This document shows, one piece after another, positions 1 through 8,163 of a DNA stretch of 32,585 nt. Below the pieces are notes generated by a model, which searched no databases, was not told where the DNA came from, and was given only the letters and a program-made list of their open reading frames with translations. Source of the stretch: Deltaproteobacteria bacterium (GTDB lineage Bacteria > Desulfobacterota > Desulfobacteria > Desulfobacterales > SURF-15); assembly GCA_019309565.1 (NCBI GenBank), contig JAFDFZ010000083.1, positions 1 through 32,585 on the forward strand. The letters run 5' to 3'. The translations under genes and the position numbers were made by a program. The stretch's first letter is position 1. Every line of letters begins with the position of its first letter.

Positions 1-6
1 TGTTGC

Positions 7-82
<76 letters not shown>

Positions 83-117
83 ACGGAAAGATATAAGTTT
101 AATAAAGCATTATTAAA

Positions 118-879
118 TTATTTGTCAAGAAATTTTTCGCCCATATCTCCAAACAGGAATTGAACCAGCGCACATGCGGCAACGGTAGCCGTATCTGCTC
201 TTAAAATACGGGGGCCCATTCCAGTGGCAATAAATCCATGCTTTTCGGCCTGAGTGATTTCTTCTTCGGTAAATCCACCCTCGGGACCCAACAGGATCAA
301 AGCCGATCCGACAGAACCTTTATCCCCCTTAATATACTTGGGGCAAAGAGGTTGAGATTCATTTTCCGAGAAAATAATCTTTACGTCATGGGTGGTTGCA
401 AGCTCAAGAACATCTTTTAACTTTGATCGAACCGTAATCTTTGGGGTTCGGCTTCGCCCGCATTGTTTAAGTGACTCTTTGGCAATCTTCTCCCATCGTT
501 TAATCCGACTATTGAGGCGCTTATGATCGGGTCTTGGAACCGAGCGGCTTGACATGAAAGGAATCCATTCGGCAGCACCCAGTTCTGTAACTTGCCGAAT
601 CAGCATATCCATTTTTCCATTCTTAAGATATGCCTGGGCGACGGTCAGGCGAAGCGGAGATTCAACGTTTGAAGTAAATATTCGATCGATAGAGGCCTCT
701 ACGGCTTTTGAAGACAGAGACAGAATTGTTGCTTCATAACTGAATCCCGTTTCGTCGAATAGAACCAGCCTGTCCCCGGGTTTAAGGCGCAGGACATCTC
801 GGATATGTTTTGCATCGGAATTGGTGATTCTGGCGAGGGAGCCGGCCATGTTCTTTTTTTTGATAAAAAACCTAGGCAT
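118..879 (-). CDS. rsmE: 16S rRNA (uracil1498-N3)-methyltransferase RsmE
   Basis: A 253-residue SPOUT-class methyltransferase that methylates N3 of U1498 in 16S rRNA using S-adenosylmethionine; cytosolic. The N-terminal part (about 1-75) matches the PUA-like RNA-binding domain, with the family phrase HIRDVLRLKPGD near residue 25. The C-terminal half carries the SAM-binding knot signature LLGPEGGFTEEEI near residue 200 and RILRADTA further on. Length is normal for the family. The start at 879 begins MPRFFI, the usual RsmE opening. It is followed on the same strand by tRNA-Phe, with no obvious terminator in the short gap. The assignment is secure from the motifs. Confidence 0.95.
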   Translation of the reverse strand: MPRFFIKKKNMAGSLARITNSDAKHIRDVLRLKPGDRLVLFDETGFSYEATILSLSSKAVEASIDRIFTSNVESPLRLTVAQAYLKNGKMDMLIRQVTELGAAEWIPFMSSRSVPRPDHKRLNSRIKRWEKIAKESLKQCGRSRTPKITVRSKLKDVLELATTHDVKIIFSENESQPLCPKYIKGDKGSVGSALILLGPEGGFTEEEITQAEKHGFIATGMGPRILRADTATVAACALVQFLFGDMGEKFLDK

Positions 880-924
880 ATTCCTTCCCAGATCCGGACT
901 GTTGCTGCTCTGCGGAGATGGCCG

Positions 925-937
925 AGCAGTTACTGCT
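925..937. promoter_or_regulatory. Perfect 13-bp dyad upstream of rsmE
   Basis: AGCAGTTACTGCT has perfect 6-bp arms around a central T and lies about 46 bp upstream of the rsmE start. Its centre GTTAC is the same as that of the dyad upstream of tctC at 22664. It could be an operator or a short hairpin; the function is unknown. Confidence 0.35.
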
Positions 938-1144
938 AAAGGTTATTATCTTCCCGATAAAAATGCTAAGTATTTATATTTCTTGACACTACTCGCCTTC
1001 TGTGTTACAAAAAATTATTTTAATTTATCATTGATGACTTAATGTCTCAATGGCAATATTGTAATCACAGAAATTTTTGCTGAAATTAGAGTCATGAGCC
1101 ATAATGGCTACAATCCGGGGGAATTAAAATAATTTGCTCATTTA

Positions 1145-1200
1145 CCGAAAATTGCTGCTCTTATCAATGCAACCCTTCTTGGTAGTAATTCTGCTATGTT
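1145..1200 (+). promoter_or_regulatory. Degenerate copy of the CCGAGAATTGCT promoter element
   Basis: CCGAAAATTGCT (one mismatch to the 12-mer seen at 8331, 17374 and 27093) lies 38 bp before an extended -10 sequence TGCTATGTT; in the good copies the distance to the -10 is 41 bp. No TTGACA-like -35 is present. The predicted transcript would begin shortly before the gene starting at 1239/1260. It may be a decayed or variant copy. Confidence 0.35.
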
Positions 1201-1238
1201 TTGGTGAAATATTGAGCCCGGCTTTATTATGAAAGAGC

Positions 1239-1793
1239 ATGAAAGGATCATGGGATAAAATGAATGAAAGCCAAAAACACGAACCATCAGGCCAACAGCG
1301 ACATCTGCCCGAGGAGGAAGAAATCATAGAACTTTCGCAAGTTGTCGAAAGCCCTGCAGAAGAAGAGATCGTTGAATTAACCGATGTTGTGGATATGCGC
1401 GCTGAGGGTGCCGACGGAGAAGAAACGGATAATATCATCGAATTGACGGAAGTTGTTACCGGGCAAGCTGTGAAGAAGACTAAATCCCCTGAGGAGATCA
1501 CCGAAGAAGCGGAACCGCTCCAAGAGAGTCTGATGGACGAACTTGAACCGGAACCGGATTCCGAAGATGATTTAACCGATTCCTTGGGGGTTGAGATTGA
1601 CTCGGAGATGCAACCGCCGAATATCGCACCCGAGCAGCTTGAGGCGGTCATTGAGCGTGTGGTGAGAAACATGCTTTCGGATAAGATCGATGCCATTTTA
1701 AACCGGGTGATTGAAAAAGAGGTCACCAGGGAAATCGAGCGGTTAAAACGCCTTTTGAGCGAAGAATTACCTGATACCGGCGATTCTGCCTAA
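1239..1793 (+). CDS. Acidic protein with IIEL-x-x-VV repeats, function unknown
   Basis: A 184-residue protein (177 if translation begins at the in-frame ATG at 1260, which has GGGAT close upstream; both starts are plausible). The first half is very acidic and apparently disordered. It contains three copies of a short hydrophobic motif set in Glu/Asp-rich linkers: IIELSQVV, IVELTDVV and IIELTEVV. The C-terminal quarter (about 130-175) is a predicted amphipathic helix/coiled coil (LEAVIERVVRNML, then ILNRVIEKEVTREIERL). There is no signal peptide or membrane segment. The repeated motif suggests a linear peptide bound by a partner protein, with the helix for oligomerisation; this is inference. 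I do not recognise a named family. valS follows 190 bp downstream. Confidence 0.75.
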   Translation: MKGSWDKMNESQKHEPSGQQRHLPEEEEIIELSQVVESPAEEEIVELTDVVDMRAEGADGEETDNIIELTEVVTGQAVKKTKSPEEITEEAEPLQESLMDELEPEPDSEDDLTDSLGVEIDSEMQPPNIAPEQLEAVIERVVRNMLSDKIDAILNRVIEKEVTREIERLKRLLSEELPDTGDSA

Positions 1794-1835
1794 ACGGTTC
1801 TTGCACGGCATTTTTAAAAAGCCTGGAAATATCAT

Positions 1836-1866
1836 CCAACGGGGATTAGCTGCTAATCCCCGTTGG
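1836..1866. terminator. 31-bp near-perfect palindrome, possible terminator-type hairpin
   Basis: CCAACGGGGATTAGC, a single T, and the exact reverse complement GCTAATCCCCGTTGG form a very stable stem 43 bp after the acidic-protein stop. The following sequence (TCGTTTATTGGG) has no clean run of T, so it is either a weak bidirectional terminator or a structured valS leader element. Confidence 0.55.
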
Positions 1867-1986
1867 TCGTTTATTGGGTAAGGCTGTTTATAGTATTTAC
1901 AGAACGGATAAATGGAATTATAGACAAGTGGTCTCAGTTTCGGTATATGTAAGTTTGGTTCTAAAATAAATAAGGAAATTGTTGCG

Positions 1987-4644
1987 ATGAATTCAGATTT
2001 GCTTCCCAAAGCATATGAACCTCATAAAGTCGAGCAGCACTGGTATACTTTTTGGGAAAGAGAACAGTTATTTGCTGCAAAAGAAGAAAAAACGGACGCT
2101 AATTTTTCCATAGTGATTCCGCCTCCAAACGTGACGGGCGCACTTCACATGGGACATGCACTGAATGTTACCTTGCAGGACATATTATGTCGGTATCGAA
2201 GACTCCGTGGTGACAATGTTCTTTGGATGCCGGGAACGGACCATGCTGGTATTGCAACCCAGAATGTTGTTGAAAAGAAACTGGCCAGTGAGGGGCGAAA
2301 TCGGCATCAACTTGGCAGAGAAAAATTCATTGAAGAGGTTTGGCGGTGGCGCCGCCAATATGGCAGGGAGATCATCAACCAGCTCAAGCGAATGGGGGCT
2401 TCCTGCGACTGGAAACGGGAACGGTTCACCATGGATGAAGGCCTTTCACTGGCCGTTCGGAAGGTCTTCGTGGATTTATACCATCAGGGGCTCATTTATA
2501 GAGAAAACTACATTATAAACTGGTGTCCCCGGTGCCAGACCGCTCTAGCGGACCTTGAGGTGGAACATGAAGAAGTTAAGGGAAACCTTTACTACATACG
2601 GTATCCGGCGGTCGAGAGCTCCGGAGGTATCGTGGTGGCTACCACACGTCCTGAAACGATGCTGGGGGATACGGCTGTTGCGGTAAATCCGGAAGATTTA
2701 AGGTATCGTAAAATAGAATTTGACATGGTGGTCTTACCGTTGATGAATCGTCAGATTCCCATCATTCGCGATCCATATGTGAATATGGAATTTGGAACGG
2801 GGGCCTTGAAAGTTACTCCCGCTCATGATGCAAACGACTTTGAAATCGCCAAGCGCCATAATCTTAAACGCGTAAAGGTGATTGGAGACGACGGCACCAT
2901 GACGCAACAGGCCGGAAGGTTTAAGGGTCTTGATAGGGAAGAATGCAGAAAAGCAGTCATCAAAGCTCTTGAACAGGAAGGTTTGCTTGAAAAAATAGAA
3001 CCCTATCTGCATAGCGTGGGGCACTGTTACCGGTGTAAAACGGCTATCGAACCCAACCTTTCCCTGCAGTGGTTCGTTCGGGTTAAACCCCTTGCCCAAA
3101 AAGCCATAAAAGCGGTTGAGAACCAGCAGACCAGGATCATACCAAGTATGTGGAAGAACACTTATTTTGAGTGGATGCACAATATTCGAGACTGGTGTAT
3201 CTCACGGCAAATATGGTGGGGCCACCAAATACCGGCTTGGACCTGCCAGGCGTGTTCAGAGTTGACTGTCGCCACTGAACCTCCTGAAACATGTGCAAGT
3301 TGCGGAGATCGCCACCTTGTTCAGGAAACCGATGTGTTGGACACATGGTTCAGCTCCGCGCTCTGGCCCTTTTCCACCATGGGGTGGCCGGAAGAAACAC
3401 CGCTTCTGAAGGCCTTTTATCCAACATCGGTGCTGGTTACCGGATTTGACATTCTCTTTTTCTGGGTAGCCCGAATGATGATGATGGGAATTCATTTTCT
3501 AAATGATGTACCGTTCAGAGATGTTTATGTCCACGCTCTGGTCAGGGACGAAGACGGAAAGAAAATGAGCAAATCCCTGGGAAATGTGATCGATCCCCTG
3601 ACGGTGATCGATCAATATGGTACCGACGCTTTCCGATTCACCCTGGCTGCTTTCGCTGCGCAGGGAAGAGATATTAAGATGTCCGAAAAACGCGTGGAGG
3701 GCTATCGGCATTTCATAAACAAGTTGTGGAATGCGGCCCGTTTTGCACTCATGCATCTTGAGAAAGGATATGATAGCTCGGAACCAGATGCCTCATCTCT
3801 TCCTGACAGATGGATTCTTTCTCGGCTCCGTGGTGTGGCCGAGACGGTACAAGAGGCTCTCGATGCATACCGATTCAACGAAGCAGCCGGAGTCCTTTAT
3901 CAATTTGTTTGGCACGAATTCTGTGACTGGTACCTGGAAGCCATCAAGCCTACTCTGTATGGAAGGAAAGGAGAGGAAAACAGAGAATCCACACGACAGG
4001 TACTCTGGTATGTGCTGCGGAATACGTTGATACTGCTTCACCCTTTTATTCCATTCGTAACAGAAGAAATATGGCATAAAATGCCCGGAACCCAAGGTTC
4101 CATCATGAGGGCGCCTTTTCCCCTGGATGTCGGCCTGGATTTCAAGGACATGGAAGCCGAACACGACATGGCTCTGATTTCCGGAGTTGTTACTGGAATA
4201 AGAAATGTTCGAGGAGAGATGAACATTTCTCCTTCTTTTGCTCTAGATGTTCTGGTGCAGACCGAGAAAAAGAATGCCCACGACACCATTTCACAACATG
4301 AGGATCTGATCGTTTCTCTTGCAAGACTTAAATCGCTTCTGGTCGATCAAAACACTCAGAGACCGAAGGCAGCCGCAACAGCTGTTGTTGATGGTGCCAC
4401 CATTTATGTTTCATTGGCGGGAGCCATCGACTTCAGCAAAGAAGCCAAACGCCTTGAGAAAGAAATCGAAAAGGTGAGCAGGGAACTTGAATCGGTTTCA
4501 AAGAAACTCAATAACACAGGCTTTCTGAACAAGGCTCCTGCCGATGTGATCAAGGGTGTGAAAGAAAAACACGATACGCTTTTTAAGAAAAGGCAGAAGT
4601 TGCAGTCGAACCTGGAAAAAATTACCGAGATCGCATCCACTTAA
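1987..4644 (+). CDS. valS: Valyl-tRNA synthetase
   Basis: An 885-residue class I aminoacyl-tRNA synthetase that charges tRNA-Val with valine in the cytosol. The HIGH-type motif HMGH is at residues 54-57 inside PPPNVTGALHMGHAL, and KMSKS is at 526-530. The editing domain lies between them (TTRPETMLGDTAVAV region). Several Cys pairs (WCPRC, CYRC, CQAC, CASC) sit in the catalytic insertions. The C-terminus is the typical ValS coiled-coil arm (EAKRLEKEIEKVSRELE onward). Length is normal. AAGGAA at 1972-1977 precedes the ATG by 9 bp. A CGCATCCAC/GTGGGTGCG hairpin (4632-4655) straddles the stop codon. The rhomboid gene starts 71 bp downstream and may be co-transcribed. Confidence 0.98.
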   Translation: MNSDLLPKAYEPHKVEQHWYTFWEREQLFAAKEEKTDANFSIVIPPPNVTGALHMGHALNVTLQDILCRYRRLRGDNVLWMPGTDHAGIATQNVVEKKLASEGRNRHQLGREKFIEEVWRWRRQYGREIINQLKRMGASCDWKRERFTMDEGLSLAVRKVFVDLYHQGLIYRENYIINWCPRCQTALADLEVEHEEVKGNLYYIRYPAVESSGGIVVATTRPETMLGDTAVAVNPEDLRYRKIEFDMVVLPLMNRQIPIIRDPYVNMEFGTGALKVTPAHDANDFEIAKRHNLKRVKVIGDDGTMTQQAGRFKGLDREECRKAVIKALEQEGLLEKIEPYLHSVGHCYRCKTAIEPNLSLQWFVRVKPLAQKAIKAVENQQTRIIPSMWKNTYFEWMHNIRDWCISRQIWWGHQIPAWTCQACSELTVATEPPETCASCGDRHLVQETDVLDTWFSSALWPFSTMGWPEETPLLKAFYPTSVLVTGFDILFFWVARMMMMGIHFLNDVPFRDVYVHALVRDEDGKKMSKSLGNVIDPLTVIDQYGTDAFRFTLAAFAAQGRDIKMSEKRVEGYRHFINKLWNAARFALMHLEKGYDSSEPDASSLPDRWILSRLRGVAETVQEALDAYRFNEAAGVLYQFVWHEFCDWYLEAIKPTLYGRKGEENRESTRQVLWYVLRNTLILLHPFIPFVTEEIWHKMPGTQGSIMRAPFPLDVGLDFKDMEAEHDMALISGVVTGIRNVRGEMNISPSFALDVLVQTEKKNAHDTISQHEDLIVSLARLKSLLVDQNTQRPKAAATAVVDGATIYVSLAGAIDFSKEAKRLEKEIEKVSRELESVSKKLNNTGFLNKAPADVIKGVKEKHDTLFKKRQKLQSNLEKITEIAST

Positions 4645-4655
4645 AAGTGGGTGCG
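4632..4655 (+). other. Hairpin spanning the valS stop codon
   Basis: CGCATCCAC (4632-4640) pairs with GTGGGTGCG (4647-4655) with one wobble, leaving a 6-nt loop that contains the TAA stop. No T-tract follows, so it is more likely an mRNA processing or stability element between valS and the rhomboid gene than an intrinsic terminator. Confidence 0.4.
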
Positions 4656-4715
4656 TCGATGCATGGATCGCCCGTATATTCGCCTGTCATATAAATCCTT
4701 ATTTTTTAAAACCTT

Positions 4716-5699
4716 ATGATACCAATCCGCGATACTACTCCTTCGAAAAATTACCCAATCGTCAATATCGGTCTTATTGGGCTTAACGTCTTTATCTTTT
4801 TCGTTCAAATGTCTCAGGGACCCGATCTCGAGCGATTCGTTTACATTTACGGCCTGGTGCCTGCTCGCTATTCGGTACCGCAGATCGCATCTTATTTTTC
4901 CATCGGACAGCAGCTATTTTCTTTTATATCCTTTATGTTTTTACATGGAGGCTTCTGGCATCTGCTCAGCAATATGTGGTCTCTTTATATCTTCGGAGAC
5001 AACGTGGAAGACCATATGGGTCCTTTACAGTACCTGCTATTCTATTTGCTTTCTGGTTTAGCTTCCGGACTTACACATCTGTATTTCAATTACCATTCAA
5101 ACATGCCGACCATCGGTGCAAGTGGCGCCATTGCCGGAGTGATGGGTGCTTATTTCGTGCTTCATCCTACATCGAGGATACTTACCCTGGTTCCCATCTT
5201 TTTTATTCCATATTTTATTGAAATTCCTGCCTTTTTTTTTCTCGGATTCTGGTTTGTCATTCAATTCATCAATGCTGCAGGCACAAGCGGGGGTATGGGC
5301 GGCATTGCCTGGTGGGCTCACATTGGTGGATTTGTTTTCGGGATCCTGTTGTTGAAACTAATGGACGCCATGCCAGTTTTCCAAAAGATATCCCGGACGA
5401 CATTACGAATTACCAAAAAGAAAACCACCCATCGGCTCCAGATGGTCCGTCCGGTGGGATCTGATAAAGATCCGAACTTATATGGCACCATCCACATTAG
5501 CTGGTATGAAGCACTTACGGGAACACGCAAATTAATCAACATCCCGTGGGGGTTCCAAAAGAGACTTTTCAGGGTAACCGTCCCTGCAGGAGTGAAGGAT
5601 GGAAGCCTGCTTCGGTTAAGGGGGATGGGAAAGCTGATGTCCGACGGGAGTCGAGGAGATATCCTGTTAAAGGTTGTCATTGACTCAGGTTTTCAGTAA
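4716..5699 (+). CDS. Rhomboid-family intramembrane serine protease with C-terminal DnaJ-C-like domain
   Basis: A 327-residue protein in two parts. Residues 1-215 form a six-helix rhomboid fold in the inner membrane. They include the HGGFWHLLSNMW loop (Asn86 as a likely oxyanion residue), the nucleophile Ser136 in GASG, and catalytic His202 in WWAHIGG. Residues about 250-327 read like the peptide-binding C-terminal domain of DnaJ/Hsp40: LYGTIHISWYEALTGTRKLI, then VTVPAGVKDGSLLRLRGMGK and GSRGDILLKVVI. There is no J-domain or zinc finger. The tail follows the last membrane helix. If rhomboid topology is standard the orientation of the tail should be predictable, but I cannot fix it here. The fusion suggests substrate capture or holding before proteolysis (inference). 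The ATG at 4716 has no strong Shine-Dalgarno sequence. Confidence 0.9.
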   Translation: MIPIRDTTPSKNYPIVNIGLIGLNVFIFFVQMSQGPDLERFVYIYGLVPARYSVPQIASYFSIGQQLFSFISFMFLHGGFWHLLSNMWSLYIFGDNVEDHMGPLQYLLFYLLSGLASGLTHLYFNYHSNMPTIGASGAIAGVMGAYFVLHPTSRILTLVPIFFIPYFIEIPAFFFLGFWFVIQFINAAGTSGGMGGIAWWAHIGGFVFGILLLKLMDAMPVFQKISRTTLRITKKKTTHRLQMVRPVGSDKDPNLYGTIHISWYEALTGTRKLINIPWGFQKRLFRVTVPAGVKDGSLLRLRGMGKLMSDGSRGDILLKVVIDSGFQ

Positions 5700-5768
5700 T
5701 TGGCAGGTACGGCAAATCATCTCTTCTGTTTTCGCAGAACATCCTTATAAAACCGTTCTTTAAAATCT

Positions 5769-6680
5769 TCACCGGACTTCCAATTTATAAGATTTGATGA
5801 TCATAACCGGATGATATGATCTTTTCGCCCGGGCAAGCCCGGGGATGTTCATGTCGCTTTCTTTGTTGATGTAAGTGTAGCCGGCCAGAAGGTGCTTGGC
5901 ACATAGGTTGTCGAAATATTGATAGAGGCCCTTGAGCCGGCTGAGAGCTTTCTCAAAATAAAGCACTCCCATTTCATCGGTGAGGTGGGCGGCCATTCCG
6001 AACGCAATGATATCCCCGGCTCTCCGGAGGATTAAACCGTTTACTTCCAAAAGCTGCATATTTTCGATGGTATTGATCAGCGCCTGTTTTTCACATGCCA
6101 GATTGACATCTTCATCAATATCGCAACCTCGATCGTCACACCATTTGTCTAAGAATTTCAAGCATTCAGATTTTACCGAAGGGGTCATCCTCTCCATGAC
6201 CACATCGCCGTTAATCAGATAATTTCGCTTGAATTGGTTTATCAGGTTTCGTTTTTTGGAATATTTGTTGCCTTTCAATGTGGTCAGGTCCTCTGTCCGA
6301 TAGATATAATCATTGAAATCTTTTTGCTCCGTTATGATAAAACATGATTCAATTCTGTTTCTGCCGAACCTCTCAATATAATCTTCTGGCACATACCAAA
6401 AAGAGGGGATTCCTGATTGCAGCGCAAGTTTTTGTAATTCTTCCGGCTGATACTCTTTGGTAGGAGAAATCGGCAGCAGCAGGTGGCGGTTTTCGATTTT
6501 TTCTGTAAATTCAATTCGAATAATCAGACTGTCGTCTATGACTGCGCCATGGGGCTGATATTCCTTGTTGCGCCATGCGATGATCGATGGCAGGGAATAG
6601 GCACAGAGGCGATATTTGAGGTTTCGGAAAAAAGGTTTTAACTTTCTATAATCTTTGGAGAAAAGTGGTTTGAAATCCAT
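5769..6680 (-). CDS. DUF2156 (LPG-synthase C-like) acyl/aminoacyltransferase domain protein
   Basis: A 303-residue soluble protein matching DUF2156, the GNAT-like fold found in the C-terminal half of MprF lysyl-phosphatidylglycerol synthases. The family signature YIYRTEDLTTLKGNKYSKKR lies at about residues 125-145, followed by a second GNAT-like half containing NGLILRRAGDIIAFGMAAHL and a final DMNIPGLARAKRSY segment. There is no membrane domain, unlike MprF. Stand-alone members have no settled substrate; transfer of an amino acid or acyl group to a lipid or peptide is possible. Its ATG overlaps the TGA of the upstream GNAT gene (TGATG), so the two are translationally coupled. It is the last gene of the REC-GGDEF/GNAT/DUF2156 operon and converges with the rhomboid gene. 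Confidence 0.8.
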   Translation of the reverse strand: MDFKPLFSKDYRKLKPFFRNLKYRLCAYSLPSIIAWRNKEYQPHGAVIDDSLIIRIEFTEKIENRHLLLPISPTKEYQPEELQKLALQSGIPSFWYVPEDYIERFGRNRIESCFIITEQKDFNDYIYRTEDLTTLKGNKYSKKRNLINQFKRNYLINGDVVMERMTPSVKSECLKFLDKWCDDRGCDIDEDVNLACEKQALINTIENMQLLEVNGLILRRAGDIIAFGMAAHLTDEMGVLYFEKALSRLKGLYQYFDNLCAKHLLAGYTYINKESDMNIPGLARAKRSYHPVMIIKSYKLEVR

Positions 6681-7093
6681 CAGAATGTCTTAAGCATTGG
6701 TATGGAGTTTGGCATTTGTTTGAAGCCGAGCCTGGAATAGAAACCGTGGGAGCCGCGTTCTGCAATGAGACCTATCCATTCGACACCATCTTTTCTTAGT
6801 CTGGTGACGAGTTCATTTATGATAGTCGTTCCAATGCCCTGGTTTCTGTATTCTCTTTTTACCGTTACATCCTGGATATAGGCATCGCTGCTTCTATCAC
6901 TGATGGCCCTTCCCATCCCAACGATTTCATCTCCCTTTTTCGCAACAATGAACAGATGACTTCCGGAAATGATCCCTTTCACCTGCTGGGGGTCATCTTT
7001 CGGTTTCGACCACCATCCTTCGCTACGATACAACGTCGTGATCTGGTTTATCTGATCAGGTGTGGGTTTAATCAGAACCGTGTAAGTTAACAT
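6680..7093 (-). CDS. GNAT-family N-acetyltransferase
   Basis: A 137-residue protein with a full GNAT domain. Residues 1-60 form the first strands. The acetyl-CoA pyrophosphate loop is V-KREYRNQGIG (R-x-x-G-x-G pattern), and the end AERGSHGFYSRLGFKQMP is the typical motif-B helix/strand. It probably acetylates a small molecule or peptide amine in the cytosol; the substrate cannot be read from sequence. It is 11 bp downstream of the REC-GGDEF gene and overlaps the DUF2156 start by one base, indicating one operon. Confidence 0.88.
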   Translation of the reverse strand: MLTYTVLIKPTPDQINQITTLYRSEGWWSKPKDDPQQVKGIISGSHLFIVAKKGDEIVGMGRAISDRSSDAYIQDVTVKREYRNQGIGTTIINELVTRLRKDGVEWIGLIAERGSHGFYSRLGFKQMPNSIPMLKTF

Positions 7094-7104
7094 GAAGGTT
7101 TGTA

Positions 7105-8055
7105 TTATGAGGTTTTGCTCGAAAAGGGAAGGACGCTTTGTTTTACTTCTTTCTCTCCGAAAATGGATGAAACTCGATTTCTTCCATTTTTCTTGGAAAG
7201 ATACATCGCCCTGTCAGCTCGCTGGACAAATTCTGATAAATCCTCGTTTTTACAATATTCGGTGACCCCGACACTGATGGTAATGTTTGTCTCATTGCCC
7301 GGTACGGGACTGAATTTCACCTTTTCAATACCGGCTCTAATTCTTTCGGCTACTGTTTTGGCTTCTTCGGCAGTTGTTTCGGGCAATAGAATCGTGAATT
7401 CCTCACCACCATACCGATAGGCCGTATCCATTTTTCTAAGGCACGATTTTATTATTTTCCCGATCCGCTGAAGAACCTTATCGCCCTGCAGATGTCCGTA
7501 TGTATCGTTATATTCTTTGAAAAGGTCGATATCCAGCAGCAGTAATGCAAGAGGATGATTGTATCGATTGGATCGATCGGCTTCAAGTTCCATCTGGTTG
7601 TAAAAGTGTCTGGAATTGTAAAGCCTTGTCAACCCGTCTGTGATGGCCAGTTTCTTAAGTTTTTCAAGCATTTCGATACGTTCATTGGTCAACCGCCGCT
7701 CTTTTAATACTCTTTTCAATCGCAATAGTAACTCTTCAAAACGCACCGGTTTGAAGATCAGGTCACTGGCCCCCTTATTGATGGCTTCCTCGTATGAATA
7801 ATCGCCACTATACCCTGTCATAACAATTACATCTGTATTATAGGTCGACTTTATCCTTTCTGTTAAATCCAGCCCATCCATGCCTGGAAGAATAATATCA
7901 GTAATAACTACATGGATGGTTTCTTCTTTTAGAATCTCAAGCGCTTCTTCGGAACTTGAGGATTTAAAGGCAGTAAATCCGGATATCATTATGAATTCAT
8001 GCAGCGAATCTCGAATTGCCGCATCGTCATCAACAATCAAGATGTTTGAAGCCAT
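7105..8055 (-). CDS. Response regulator with diguanylate cyclase (REC-GGDEF) output
   Basis: A 316-residue two-domain regulator. The receiver domain (residues 1-120) has the acidic pair in IVDDDA, phospho-acceptor Asp53 (ITDIILPG), conserved Thr80 and Lys102 (FKP). The GGDEF domain (about 135-300) has the active-site sequence GGEEF at 216-220, preceded by RKMD at 207-210. That is the RxxD inhibitory c-di-GMP site at the canonical 5-residue distance. It should therefore make cyclic di-GMP when phosphorylated and be product-inhibited, as in PleD-type enzymes. No histidine kinase is encoded nearby. It leads an operon with a GNAT and a DUF2156 protein. The start MASNILIVDDD is typical of receiver domains. 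Confidence 0.95.
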   Translation of the reverse strand: MASNILIVDDDAAIRDSLHEFIMISGFTAFKSSSSEEALEILKEETIHVVITDIILPGMDGLDLTERIKSTYNTDVIVMTGYSGDYSYEEAINKGASDLIFKPVRFEELLLRLKRVLKERRLTNERIEMLEKLKKLAITDGLTRLYNSRHFYNQMELEADRSNRYNHPLALLLLDIDLFKEYNDTYGHLQGDKVLQRIGKIIKSCLRKMDTAYRYGGEEFTILLPETTAEEAKTVAERIRAGIEKVKFSPVPGNETNITISVGVTEYCKNEDLSEFVQRADRAMYLSKKNGRNRVSSIFGEKEVKQSVLPFSSKTS

Positions 8056-8099
8056 ATTTGAAACGTCCGGTCAGTATGATTTGCTTCCCTGGGTCTACA

Positions 8100-8115
8100 T
8101 ACAAATTTCTTGCCA
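8100..8115 (-). promoter_or_regulatory. Possible sigma-54-type promoter for the REC-GGDEF operon
   Basis: On the minus strand TGGCAAGAAATTTGTA resembles the -24/-12 consensus (TGGCA and TTG at the right distance), but the usually invariant GC at -12 is GT. It would place the transcription start about 34 bp before the ATG. No clear -35/-10 promoter is visible instead. Confidence 0.25.
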
Positions 8116-8163
8116 GATTTGAGGAGTTCAGGAAACATTTGTCGAAAAGGGCGATTTTTTAAA

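Larger units (their letters stand above)
880..1238. other. Intergenic region between rsmE and the acidic-protein gene
   Basis: About 360 bp without a convincing gene. It holds the dyad at 925-937 and a possible plus-strand promoter, TTGACA (983-988), 17-bp spacer, TACAAA (1006-1011). A hairpin lies at 1029-1052 (CATTGA and GAC pairing with GTC and TCAATG). A small AGCC/GGCT hairpin lies at 1097-1109. The loose motif copy CCGAAAATTGCT is at 1145-1156, with an extended -10-like TGCTATGTT at 1192-1200. Confidence 0.5.

Noticed and set aside
1142..1726. 194-residue Ser/Thr-rich minus-strand frame
   Set aside because: It is the antisense of the acidic repeat protein; its Ser-rich composition mirrors the Glu/Asp codons, and no start signal or domain is visible.
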